Origin: a candidate division BRC1 bacterium HGW-BRC1-1
GTDB taxonomy: Bacteria; Sumerlaeota; Sumerlaeia; Sumerlaeales; Sumerlaeaceae
Direction: 5' to 3'
Assembly: GCA_002842095.1 (NCBI GenBank)
Contig: PHCB01000018.1
Span: 1 to 48,801, forward strand
Length of the DNA: 48,801 bases
In this document: positions 34,825-42,219 of the stretch, in pieces
How the letters are laid out: each line of letters starts with the position of its first letter
Position numbering within the stretch: position 1 is the first letter of the stretch
Translations under genes and position numbers: made by a program
The notes under the pieces: generated by a model
What the model was told of the DNA's origin: nothing
Seen by the model: only the letters and a program-made list of their open reading frames with translations
Database searches by the model: none

Positions 34825-34851
34825 CGTAGGGGCGAACCTATGTGTTCGCCC
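34825..34851 (+). repeat. Palindromic dispersed-type repeat, copy 2
   Basis: GGGCGAAC at 34830-34837 pairs with GTTCGCCC at 34844-34851; CGTAG precedes it. Compared with the copy at 34742-34768 (opposite orientation), one stem position changes from G-C to A-T on both arms, so pairing is kept. Confidence 0.8.
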
Positions 34852-34898
34852 AATCGCATGCCTGTCGCGTTGTATGGCGCAGCCACAGAGATCACCCA

Positions 34899-34941
34899 TA
34901 AAAAAACCGCCCATCCTAGCCTTGCGGCCGAGGAGGGGCGG
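34899..34941 (-). terminator. Terminator-like hairpin 3' of TIGR04073-type gene
   Basis: On the minus strand CCGCCC (34936-34941) pairs with GGGCGG (34907-34912) around a long loop, followed by TTTTTTTA (34899-34906). It lies 42 bp after the stop of the 34984 gene. The stem is only 6 bp, but the T-run is strong. Confidence 0.65.
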
Positions 34942-34983
34942 GGAACTTTTCGATGATCTGCGCGGCAGTCTTGCCGCCCAGGA

Positions 34984-35406
34984 CTAGAGCGTCAGCTTGG
35001 GGTCGCCGTCGCGGTCAAAGTAAGGCAGTTGCTCGCCCCACACGTCGGGCAGCGGGGTCGCCGGCTGCATAAGGGGCTCGTAATTGGCCGGTACGGGGAC
35101 GGGGAAAGTCACGGTGTCGAAAGCGCCGACGGCCATGCGCGTTGCCGCCCAGCCCACACCCTTCACTCCACCCACGATGAAGCCCGTGGCGGGGTCGCTC
35201 TTGCGCCATTCGCGGCTGATGTTCTTGGGAATCTCGACAACACCCGTGAACACGTTGGTCAGACCGCGACCAAGCTTGTTCTGCATTTTGCCGAAAGCGC
35301 TTTCGTCGCGATATTCGTCGCCGTAGCGCTGAGCCTGAGCCGTGCTGCAAGCCATCGCGATGATAAGGCCTGCTGCTGCCAGACCCAAAATACGCCCGAA
35401 TTTCAT
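34984..35406 (-). CDS. TIGR04073-type exosortase-associated exported protein (copy 2)
   Basis: A 140-residue exported protein with signal peptide MKFGRILGLAAAGLIIAMAC followed by AQA. The mature part matches the small family called exosortase system-associated protein TIGR04073 as I know it: KLGRGLTNVFTGVVEIPKNI, a Gly-rich core GFIVGGVKGVGWAATRM, and FDTVTFPVPVPANYEPL before an acidic C-terminus. No PEP-CTERM tail is present. It is the second gene of a tandem pair; the paralogue at 35471-35878 lies 64 bp upstream in the same direction and shares the RGLxN...EVPKxxNRxW and GxxKGxxxGAxRxxxGxxExVTF pattern. The role is unknown; the link to exosortase rests on genome co-occurrence. No exosortase is in the window. 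Confidence 0.8.
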   Translation of the reverse strand: MKFGRILGLAAAGLIIAMACSTAQAQRYGDEYRDESAFGKMQNKLGRGLTNVFTGVVEIPKNISREWRKSDPATGFIVGGVKGVGWAATRMAVGAFDTVTFPVPVPANYEPLMQPATPLPDVWGEQLPYFDRDGDPKLTL

Positions 35407-35470
35407 GATTCTCTCCTCACACCCTCAAGTCAAAAAATTGAAACGTCATGCCGCAGACCATCAATCGAAA

Positions 35471-35878
35471 TTAATGGGTAATGCGCGACGTGCGATCGTA
35501 GTGGTAATACTCCTCGGCTCCCCAATCGTAACCGTCTTCCAGCACGGTCTCGGGGTAAACCACGGGTTGATACTTCGCCGGGCTGTCATAGCCAAACGTA
35601 ACCATCTCATACACGCCCGCACCAAAGCGTTGCGCGCCTTTGTAAATCCCTTTGCCGGTGCCGGTGAACGTGCCGCTCAGAGGATCGACATTCTGCCAGT
35701 CACGGTTCACTTCTTTGGGCACTTCTGCCCAGAAGAACAAAGTATTGTTCAGCCCACGCGCGAACTTGCGCGCCGAACGCGCAGGCACGGACTCACCATA
35801 AAACGGCCCGCGGGCATATCCTGCAGACGCTGCAACTGCGACCAGCGCTGCCATCAAAATTAATTTTCGATATCTCAT
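35471..35878 (-). CDS. TIGR04073-type exosortase-associated exported protein (copy 1)
   Basis: A 135-residue exported protein paralogous to the product of the next gene. Signal peptide MRYRKLILMAALVAVAASAGYA; then KFARGLNNTLFFWAEVPKEV, GTFTGTGKGIYKGAQRFGAG and VYEMVTFGYDSPAKYQPVV. The last third is acidic and Tyr-rich (DGYDWGAEEYYHYDR). The ATG at 35878 is chosen because it starts the signal peptide; the frame is open to 35947. It is first in the pair, and a promoter should lie in the 125 bp shared with the divergent ZnuA-like gene. Function is unknown. Confidence 0.78.
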   Translation of the reverse strand: MRYRKLILMAALVAVAASAGYARGPFYGESVPARSARKFARGLNNTLFFWAEVPKEVNRDWQNVDPLSGTFTGTGKGIYKGAQRFGAGVYEMVTFGYDSPAKYQPVVYPETVLEDGYDWGAEEYYHYDRTSRITH

Positions 35879-36003
35879 TCTTTTAGCCAAACCTGCCGGG
35901 TTCATTGTAGAATCCGAACTTAACCTCTCCCCCGCCGGTATAGGCAAGGGAAATTACGGATTCCAAACCGCCAAACACATCACCCAAGGATATAAGACCC
36001 AAC

Positions 36004-37116
36004 ATGACCAATGCTACTTTTCCTGCCGGAAGACTTCCTCGATGGATGCGAGACAAATTCGGGGGGCAGGGCGCGCGCTTGGCAAGACAAATTTTCGCTC
36101 TCCTCGCGAGTGGCGTCATCTTTGGTTGCGCACCCGCCGGAGACTCCTCGAACGCGACTCCAACCGGGGACGAAACCTCGGCGACCTTGCGCATTGCCAC
36201 CACTACTCTCCCCCTCGCGGACTGGGCCCAACAGGTGGCGGGCCCCGGGGCGAAGGTCACCTGCATTCTTCCGTCCGGTGCCAATGCCCACACGTTCGAG
36301 CCTTCGCCCCGCGAAATGCGCACCGTGGCCGAGGCTTCCATGCTTTTACGCATCGGACTCCATCTCGACGATTGGAGCGATGGTCTGGCTTCCGCTAACC
36401 GCGAGATCAAATCCATCGCCGTGGGCGACCTTATGCGCACGAACGGACTCCTGCCGGACGTAACCAGCGTCACGATTGCCGCGACATCCATAGAACCCGA
36501 TGGGATTGAAGCGACTCATGATCTTGATAACGAGAAGGATCAAAGTCACGACGACGATCACGATGAGGTGCATGATCATGACCACGATCACGGAGACGAC
36601 GGAACCGATCCGCATTTCTGGCTCGATCCGCTGCTGGCCCGCGAAGCGGTGACTTTGATCGCCGAGCAACTGGCCCTGGTTCATCCCGAACAGGCGGCAA
36701 CCTTCCGTGCCAATGCCGAGGCATATAACGCCCGGCTTCGATCGCTCCACGAGGATATCCAGACGACTCTGTCAACCACAGCGCGTCATGACTTTGCCAC
36801 CTTCCACAACGCGTTCGCGTATTATGCTTCGCGCTACGGACTGCAGATTGCAGCGGTTATTGAAGAGTACCCCGGCAAGGAACCGGGCGACCGCTATCTG
36901 CGGGGCGTGGTCGAGAAGTTACGGGCGGCGGGTATCCGCAGCGTTTTCGCGGAGCCCCAATTCAGCCGTCGTGCGGCGGAAATTATTGCGCGCGAAATAG
37001 GTGGTCAGGTGGCAATGCTCGACCCCCACGGCACCGCCGATGCTCCACCGCGCGACACCTACATCGGCATGATGACCTTTAACACCGAAGCCATCGCCAA
37101 GGCATTGAACGAGTAG
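36004..37116 (+). CDS. ZnuA-type zinc ABC transporter substrate-binding lipoprotein
   Basis: A cluster A-1 metal-binding protein (370 residues) that captures zinc or manganese in the periplasm. The N-terminus has a basic stretch and a lipobox region LLASGVIFGCAP. Ligand His residues are expected in ANAHTFEPSPREM (near residue 95), DPHFWLDP (near residue 203) and TFHNAFAYYASRYG (near residue 263), with Asp in MLDPHG near 338. Between the first and second lies a His/Asp-rich loop (DDDHDEVHDHDHDHG), typical of zinc-specific ZnuA rather than manganese binders. No permease or ATPase gene is next to it. The transporter partners must be elsewhere, or the gene is an orphan. The start could be further downstream, since 28 residues precede the hydrophobic core. 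Confidence 0.88.
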   Translation: MTNATFPAGRLPRWMRDKFGGQGARLARQIFALLASGVIFGCAPAGDSSNATPTGDETSATLRIATTTLPLADWAQQVAGPGAKVTCILPSGANAHTFEPSPREMRTVAEASMLLRIGLHLDDWSDGLASANREIKSIAVGDLMRTNGLLPDVTSVTIAATSIEPDGIEATHDLDNEKDQSHDDDHDEVHDHDHDHGDDGTDPHFWLDPLLAREAVTLIAEQLALVHPEQAATFRANAEAYNARLRSLHEDIQTTLSTTARHDFATFHNAFAYYASRYGLQIAAVIEEYPGKEPGDRYLRGVVEKLRAAGIRSVFAEPQFSRRAAEIIAREIGGQVAMLDPHGTADAPPRDTYIGMMTFNTEAIAKALNE

Positions 37117-37149
37117 CCGCGACGAAGGGCGAGAGGCGCATTTTTTTAA

Positions 37150-37179
37150 TGTGGGACCGGCGCCCTCGCCGGTCCCACA
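37150..37179. repeat. Perfect 13-bp palindrome with CCCT loop
   Basis: TGTGGGACCGGCG pairs exactly with CGCCGGTCCCACA around CCCT. It lies between the convergent ZnuA-like and thioredoxin-like genes. A T-run precedes it on the plus strand rather than following it, so it is not a standard terminator there; it resembles widely dispersed GTGGGAC-type palindromes. Confidence 0.8.
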
Positions 37180-37222
37180 TCCATGTTGCTTGGAGGAGTT
37201 GAGGGATCTTACCTCAGCGAGA

Positions 37223-37765
37223 TCAGCGCCGAGCGGTTTTCTTCGATGCTTTCGCGGGCTTGGCCGTCACTCCGGCATTGGCAAGAATCGCCACAACCTG
37301 GTTGGCATCCACATAACCCACGGTGCGCGAAATCTCGCGACCAGCGCCATCCATAACGAGAAGCGTCGGAGTACCCGTGATGGCATACTTGCGGATCATC
37401 GAGGGGGTTGCCTGCGTGTCGATCATCACCGCTTCACCCTGCGCCAGGGCGGCCTGCACGGCGGGCTGGGGCAGCACGTCCGTTTTCATGTGAACGCAGG
37501 GCGGGCAATGGGGCGCTGCGAAAAAGGCAACCACAAGACGACCGCTTTCCTGCGCGCGCTTTTGTGCAGCGCCAAGGTCAGGCTGCCAGCCTTGATCCAC
37601 GGCCATGGAAGGCCGAAGCTGGCGAATCTCGCCGGGGGCCAACGGGGCGGAACCGGTCGCAACAGTCGAACCAGTGGTGGTGCGGGCGGCGCATCCGCCC
37701 AAGGTCAGGGCCAGAGTCACTGCACAAACAAACGCAACATTACTGCGGGAAAAAACAGGATTCAT
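37223..37765 (-). CDS. Thioredoxin-like lipoprotein with CPPC active site
   Basis: A 180-residue envelope lipoprotein with lipobox LTLGGC and a thioredoxin fold: VAFFAAPHCPPCVHMKTDVL holds the active-site CPPC, and the cis-Pro loop is seen in ITGTPTLLVMDGAGREI. It therefore belongs to the thioredoxin-like/DsbE-like group; electron donor or substrate is not evident. A basic C-terminal tail (KPAKASKKTARR) is unusual. It follows the paralogue-like gene at 37781 by 15 bp in the same direction, so both are one transcript. Confidence 0.88.
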   Translation of the reverse strand: MNPVFSRSNVAFVCAVTLALTLGGCAARTTTGSTVATGSAPLAPGEIRQLRPSMAVDQGWQPDLGAAQKRAQESGRLVVAFFAAPHCPPCVHMKTDVLPQPAVQAALAQGEAVMIDTQATPSMIRKYAITGTPTLLVMDGAGREISRTVGYVDANQVVAILANAGVTAKPAKASKKTARR

Positions 37766-37780
37766 CGAAGGTGGCTTTCT

Positions 37781-38263
37781 TTATTTTGCGCCGAGGAGAG
37801 AGAGCACGCGGCTCTTTTCCATGGGGCCGGATTGTGATGCGATGGGACTTCCCTGCGGATTCAGCACCACAATGGCGGGGGTCTCGGTGACACCCAGTCC
37901 CGCAGCCAGACTGGGGGTTTGGGCGATGTCGAGCGCGACGCGCTCGGAAATTTTGGAGGCAGCTTCGCCCTGACGACCGTTGAGGATGACCACCACGCGC
38001 TCGCTGGTCGACTCACCGGCGCGACGCACGAACACAACCGTGTTACGACCGTTGGCCGCCGCAAACGCAGTAGCACCCTCGAGATCCGAGGTCCATCCGG
38101 GCATATCAAAAACGTTCGCAATGGGGGAAGGCGCTCCACCGGAGCGGCTACCACCGGCCTTGTTGGATTCGCGGAAATCGTACTCCCGGATGTGCTCGCG
38201 AACTCCGGTGCTGCATCCGCTTAACAGAAATAAAGCTAACGCACCTGTCACAGCCTTCAGCAT
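37781..38263 (-). CDS. Degenerate thioredoxin-like lipoprotein lacking CxxC
   Basis: A 160-residue lipoprotein (lipobox LFLLSGC) whose later part follows a thioredoxin-like order: NGRNTVVFVRRAGESTSERV (the CxxC position is occupied by GEST), then SKISERVALDIAQTPSLAAG and the cis-Pro-like VTETPAIVVLNPQGSPI. It is thus a thioredoxin-fold protein without catalytic cysteines. It starts at the ATG 38263; the open frame to 38335 is longer but lacks a signal sequence. It lies directly upstream of the CPPC-containing gene and probably forms a pair with it: an inactive partner with an active one. The fold call is moderate. Confidence 0.65.
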   Translation of the reverse strand: MLKAVTGALALFLLSGCSTGVREHIREYDFRESNKAGGSRSGGAPSPIANVFDMPGWTSDLEGATAFAAANGRNTVVFVRRAGESTSERVVVILNGRQGEAASKISERVALDIAQTPSLAAGLGVTETPAIVVLNPQGSPIASQSGPMEKSRVLSLLGAK

Positions 38264-38461
38264 TCCCGATCGCCGATCGTTCCTATTACTCACTCGAGAT
38301 ATCCTCGTTTTCGTCACGTTTGCATGTTTCAACAACCATTAAAGTGTCCTTATCAAGCAAGAGCGCACCTCAAGGGCAAGAGGATTTACACATGAGGGGA
38401 AATTGCCGTTTTATTCCGAATGTCTGGTTCCCCAGATACAACAGATGTGAGCCGGGCGACC

Positions 38462-39634
38462 TCACCCCAACACGGCATATTCCCATCGTTCGGCCATGGC
38501 GTCAGCGGTGTAATACGCAAAACGCTCTCTTGCGGCAGCCGCCTTGCGGGAAATTTCATCGCGGTCCGATGCCAACCGCTCCAGCACACCAGCCACCTGC
38601 TCTGGCTGCCATGGATCGAAGAGCCAGCCCGTTTGCTCGGTCACGACCTCGGGGATGGCCCCGGCCCGCGACCCCGCCACCGGCAGGCCATGCATGAACG
38701 CCTCCACGGCCACCAGACCGAAGGCCGGCTGAGTGAGATCGGGAAACAGCAGCAGGTCTCCCCCGCCCAAAAACTCGTTCACTTTATCCTGAGGGATGCG
38801 CCCCCGGAATTCCACCAACCCGTCCACACCCAGCGCCTCGGCGCGGCGTCGGGCGGTTTCCAGATACTCCCCTCCCCCACCCACCAACAATCGCATATTC
38901 ACTCCGCGCTCCCGCAAAACTCCCATGGCATCGAGGGCCGCATCGATCCCTTTGATCTTTTGCACCCGCCCCAGCATGACGGCGGTCAACGGACGATCTT
39001 CCTTCCCGGCGGCCGCATCCCCGTAGCGCACCGGATCAACCCCCAACGGCACCACCCGGATGTTGGGCTCCAGTTTTTCATCGATCCGCAACAACTCGGC
39101 CTTCGTGAACTCGCTGTCTGTGAGAAGCAAATCCGCCCGCCGCAGCATACGACCAAAGAACGGATGCAACGCCAGGCGCGCCTTGTGCTGCCAGATGGCC
39201 GCAGCCTTTTCGCCGACAGATAAATGCACCCGGTGGCGGCGATCCAGCGTGACCTCCGTGAACATGGTTCCATGCACGCTGACCACAAACGGCGCGCCGC
39301 CACGCCCGGCACCCCGACACGCCAGTCCCGCAAACTCCTGCATGTTCAACAGGTCACATTCACCTGTGCGCACAAGCTCCTCGCCGCGACGCGCTACACC
39401 GCGCCAGAACGACAGCGAATAATCCCCCGGCGGACCGCTGGTCAGATGTTCCACGGTCACCCCTTGTGGGGTGATCCACTCATCCGCCCCCAACGCACCT
39501 GATGGCGCCGCACTGGTGAGCAACCGTACCTCATGGCCGCGCCGCGCCATTGCTCCCGCCAGATCCCACGCATGAAACTCCAGCCCCCCGGGTCGGTGCA
39601 TGGGCAGCGCCCGGACCGCCATGCAAATCTTCAT
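38462..39634 (-). CDS. GT4-family glycosyltransferase
   Basis: A GT-B-fold glycosyltransferase of 390 residues. The N-terminal acceptor domain has KICMAVRALPMHRPGGLEFH and a HGTMF segment, the C-terminal domain carries VVPLGVDPVRYG, AVMLGRVQKIKGIDAALDAM, LVGGGGEYLETARRRAEALG, VEFRGRIPQDKV and the catalytic EX7E stretch QPAFGLVAVEAFMHGLPVAGS. Transfers a sugar from a nucleotide donor to a surface polysaccharide or lipid; the exact substrate is unknown. Its ATG overlaps the stop of the GDSL esterase gene by 4 bases, so it is the last gene of the run from the SGNH hydrolase to here. Confidence 0.92.
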   Translation of the reverse strand: MKICMAVRALPMHRPGGLEFHAWDLAGAMARRGHEVRLLTSAAPSGALGADEWITPQGVTVEHLTSGPPGDYSLSFWRGVARRGEELVRTGECDLLNMQEFAGLACRGAGRGGAPFVVSVHGTMFTEVTLDRRHRVHLSVGEKAAAIWQHKARLALHPFFGRMLRRADLLLTDSEFTKAELLRIDEKLEPNIRVVPLGVDPVRYGDAAAGKEDRPLTAVMLGRVQKIKGIDAALDAMGVLRERGVNMRLLVGGGGEYLETARRRAEALGVDGLVEFRGRIPQDKVNEFLGGGDLLLFPDLTQPAFGLVAVEAFMHGLPVAGSRAGAIPEVVTEQTGWLFDPWQPEQVAGVLERLASDRDEISRKAAAARERFAYYTADAMAERWEYAVLG

Positions 39635-40302
39635 GGCTTGCCATCAGCGGATGGAAGATGAGGCTTCAGCGCTTTATAAATGCGCTCCGCCATGATGGTG
39701 TAGCCCTTGCCATTGGGGTGAATCTGGTCGGCTTTGAGCTTGGGTGAAGTTAGTATTCCCGCCAGCACATCGGGTACAAACACAACGCCGGTCTGCCTGG
39801 CAAGCTCGCGGAAACGTTTCCCATGACCACCGCCAACGAGGAACCCGCCGTCCACCGCCACGAGCACCACCAAGGCCCCCGAAGATTGAATGCGCCGAAT
39901 GATCTTCTCCAGATTTGCAAAAGTGGTGTCCGGCTCCATCCTTTGCAGCATGTCGTTTCCGCCAAGGCAGACGATAACAATACGCGGATCAGAACCCAGC
40001 ACATCGCGCTCCAGCCGGGCCAGACCGCCAGCGGTTGTATCGCCGGGAACGCCGCGATTGAGAATTTCCACATCCGCCATCCGTGAAAGCTGCGAGGGAT
40101 AATCCTCTCCGCGCCCCGCCCCCGATCCCGCCGTGATGCTGTCGCCGAAGGCAATGATGCTGCTGCCTGTGGAATGTTGGTTGACCAGTGGTGCCGCTGC
40201 AAACCAGCGCATCCCGAGGGCAACAATAACCGCCACCACGGCCACGACCAGAGCCATGACTGTGCGCGACACGCCGCGTCTTGGGCTGAAGTTAATGGTC
40301 AT
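39631..40302 (-). CDS. GDSL/SGNH esterase (TesA-like)
   Basis: An SGNH hydrolase of 223 residues with one N-terminal membrane helix (VMALVVAVVAVIVALGMRWF) and block I AFGDSITAG (Ser), block II NRGVPGDTTAGGL (Gly), block III CLGGNDML (Asn) and block V DQIHPNGKGY (Asp, His). The layout fits an exported arylesterase or lysophospholipase of the TesA type; substrate unknown. The ATG at 40302 is preferred over 40335. It is coupled to the following glycosyltransferase by a 4-base overlap, suggesting a role in surface glycan or acyl-group tailoring. Confidence 0.88.
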   Translation of the reverse strand: MTINFSPRRGVSRTVMALVVAVVAVIVALGMRWFAAAPLVNQHSTGSSIIAFGDSITAGSGAGRGEDYPSQLSRMADVEILNRGVPGDTTAGGLARLERDVLGSDPRIVIVCLGGNDMLQRMEPDTTFANLEKIIRRIQSSGALVVLVAVDGGFLVGGGHGKRFRELARQTGVVFVPDVLAGILTSPKLKADQIHPNGKGYTIMAERIYKALKPHLPSADGKP

Positions 40303-40379
40303 GGCTGAAAACCCTGCGACGGACGGCATGGCCATGCAAGAACGCCGTTGCCACTTTCAGCGAAAAACTCGCCGCGCCT

Positions 40380-41462
40380 TCACCCGGCTTCGACAGCGTC
40401 CGTCTCGGTCGCCCGTGCCGGACGCGTCCGCGCCACGCTGCCCCGGCGGCGGGCGGTGCACCAATCGCTGAAAGCGGTGGTTTCGTTCTCAACCAAATCA
40501 GTTGCCTGCGCCACGGCGGCGGCATGCTCCAGAGAGGCTTCCTCCATGCGCGCCTGAAGATCATCGATGTCATAACGCAGCACATTGTCCAGCGACCCGA
40601 CGGCAGTGTCCACGCCACGTGGCACACTGATGTCGATCACCAGCAATAACCGCTCGCCGCGCTGTTGCGCGATGGGGCGCATGGCCTCGACGCCGACCAC
40701 CGGATAGGGCGTGCGACTGCAGCACAGGAGCAGGTCCACATCATGGAGGAACGACAGCTCCTCGTCGAAAAGGCGCGGTTCTCCGCCCACAGATGCAGCA
40801 AACCGTTCAGCTGCTTCCAGACAGCGATTCACCACCAGCAGGCGCGATACGCCCGCGCGCTGAAGTCGCTGGGCGGCCATCTGTCCCGCCTCACCACGGC
40901 CAAGCACCGCCGCCGTGCGCCCTTCAAGGGAGCGAAAAACCGTTTTGGTCAGGTCGACAGCTGCGTGCGGAACCGTACCCGCGTGGCGTCCGATGGTCGT
41001 GCTTGTGCGCACGCGCTTGCCAGTCTCGAGGGCGCGCTCAAACAACCGGCACAGATGTCCGCCCGAAGTGCCGGCCTCCTGCGAAGAGAGATATGCGCGA
41101 CGCACCTGACCAAGAATCTGCGCCTCACCCAGGACCATGGAATCGAGACCTGCCGCCACGCGGAAAAGATGCCGCACCGCTTGGTCGTCATGCAGGCGAT
41201 ATATATAGTCGATGTATTCAGCTTCCGGGATGCCAAACCACTGGCCCAGGAATGACGCGCTGCCGGATTTTCCCGCTGCGGGAGCTTCCTCCAGCGTCAC
41301 CAGTTCAACGCGGTTACAGGTCGACAGAATCACCGCGCCGTGGACACCGTCGCAACGGCGCAGTTCCTGTAGCGCCTGCGCCGGGTCGGCATCGAAAGCG
41401 AAGCGTTCGCGCAGTCCCACGGGGGCCGTGCGATGGCTCAAACCGGTAATAGTAATTCTCAT
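40380..41462 (-). CDS. hemA: Glutamyl-tRNA reductase, short form lacking the dimerisation domain
   Basis: Reduces glutamyl-tRNA to glutamate-1-semialdehyde, the first step of tetrapyrrole synthesis. The 360-residue product has ITGLSHRTAPVGLRERFAF, the catalytic Cys in ILSTCNRVEL, ARRAY-like RVRTSTTIGRHAGTVPHAAV, and the NADPH site AAVLGRGEAGQMAAQRL. It continues into the spinal helix (LQARMEEASLEHAAAVAQATD) but ends soon after at SVARTRPARATETDAVEAG, about 50-90 residues short of typical length (410-450). Only 77 bp separate its stop from the next gene, so the missing part is not simply frame-shifted. The ATG at 41462 begins MRITITGLSHR; the frame opens at 41483. The siroheme dehydrogenase gene precedes it. 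Confidence 0.9.
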   Translation of the reverse strand: MRITITGLSHRTAPVGLRERFAFDADPAQALQELRRCDGVHGAVILSTCNRVELVTLEEAPAAGKSGSASFLGQWFGIPEAEYIDYIYRLHDDQAVRHLFRVAAGLDSMVLGEAQILGQVRRAYLSSQEAGTSGGHLCRLFERALETGKRVRTSTTIGRHAGTVPHAAVDLTKTVFRSLEGRTAAVLGRGEAGQMAAQRLQRAGVSRLLVVNRCLEAAERFAASVGGEPRLFDEELSFLHDVDLLLCCSRTPYPVVGVEAMRPIAQQRGERLLLVIDISVPRGVDTAVGSLDNVLRYDIDDLQARMEEASLEHAAAVAQATDLVENETTAFSDWCTARRRGSVARTRPARATETDAVEAG

Positions 41463-41549
41463 AACTTGATTGTCTACCAGCAAAGTAGACGTTGCATTCT
41501 CCGGGTGATTATTGGCGCAGAGATGAAACTCATGCGCTGCGACTCGGCG

Positions 41550-42200
41550 TCAACCTTGTTTCTGTTTCTCCATCAGTTCCCGCGCAATGGCCAGTGCTTC
41601 GTCGGTGCGCCCCTCTGCGGCCAGTTCGGTGGCGGATGAATCGAGGATGGCACGCAGCAGCTTCGCGCGGATCGGTTGCGGAAAATCGTGCTGAAGAACC
41701 TCTCGGCGGACATCGACAAACCAATGGGATACCGCTTCGAGATCCGGTCCGAGGGTTGCCTCCAGCCGCCGCCGGACCCACTTGGCCAGGGCCGGTGCCT
41801 GTCCGCCGGTGGTTATAGCCAGCGTCACCGCGCCTCGTTGCATGAGGGCGGGCACCAAAAAGTCGCAATCTTGCGGGGCGTCTGCACGGTTGACCGGAAT
41901 GCCTGCCACCCGGGCGGCCTGGGCGATGGCCTCGTTGCTGCTCACATCACTGGTTGCCGCAAACACCAGAGTACAACCCGCCACATCGGACGCAACCGCC
42001 GCCCGCTGCTGCCATTCAATCTCCCCCGCCTGCGCCTGGCGCCGCAGCGCTTCGGTTGCGTCTGGCGAGACCAGCAGGACCTTCGCGCCGACCTCAACCA
42101 AACGCCTCACCTTACGCGTCGCCACCGGTCCCCCTCCCGCCACCAGCACACGACATCCGTGCAGGTTCAGCGAGAGGGGGTAATAGGGCGAATCAGTCAT
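41550..42200 (-). CDS. Precorrin-2 dehydrogenase / siroheme synthase N-terminal domain (Met8-like)
   Basis: Oxidises precorrin-2 to sirohydrochlorin with NAD and may insert iron; comparable to the CysG N-terminal domain. The 216-residue product has the Rossmann motif YPLSLNLHGCRVLVAGGGPVATRKV (seen in parts), the conserved VFAATSDVSSNEAIA and PVNRADAPQDCDFLVPALMQRGAVTLAIT, GGQAPALAKWVRRRLE. The order Met8-like then hemA is common where tetrapyrrole synthesis starts with siroheme genes. It sits 19 bp after the SGNH hydrolase stop, probably in one transcript with the following genes. Confidence 0.93.
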   Translation of the reverse strand: MTDSPYYPLSLNLHGCRVLVAGGGPVATRKVRRLVEVGAKVLLVSPDATEALRRQAQAGEIEWQQRAAVASDVAGCTLVFAATSDVSSNEAIAQAARVAGIPVNRADAPQDCDFLVPALMQRGAVTLAITTGGQAPALAKWVRRRLEATLGPDLEAVSHWFVDVRREVLQHDFPQPIRAKLLRAILDSSATELAAEGRTDEALAIARELMEKQKQG

Positions 42201-42219
42201 CAGTGACTTCGGGCTTCGA

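Noticed and set aside
37130-37179. Possible terminator of the ZnuA-like gene
   Set aside because: The T-run (37141-37147) precedes the perfect hairpin rather than following it, so the order is wrong for a plus-strand terminator, and on the minus strand the hairpin is followed by an A-run.
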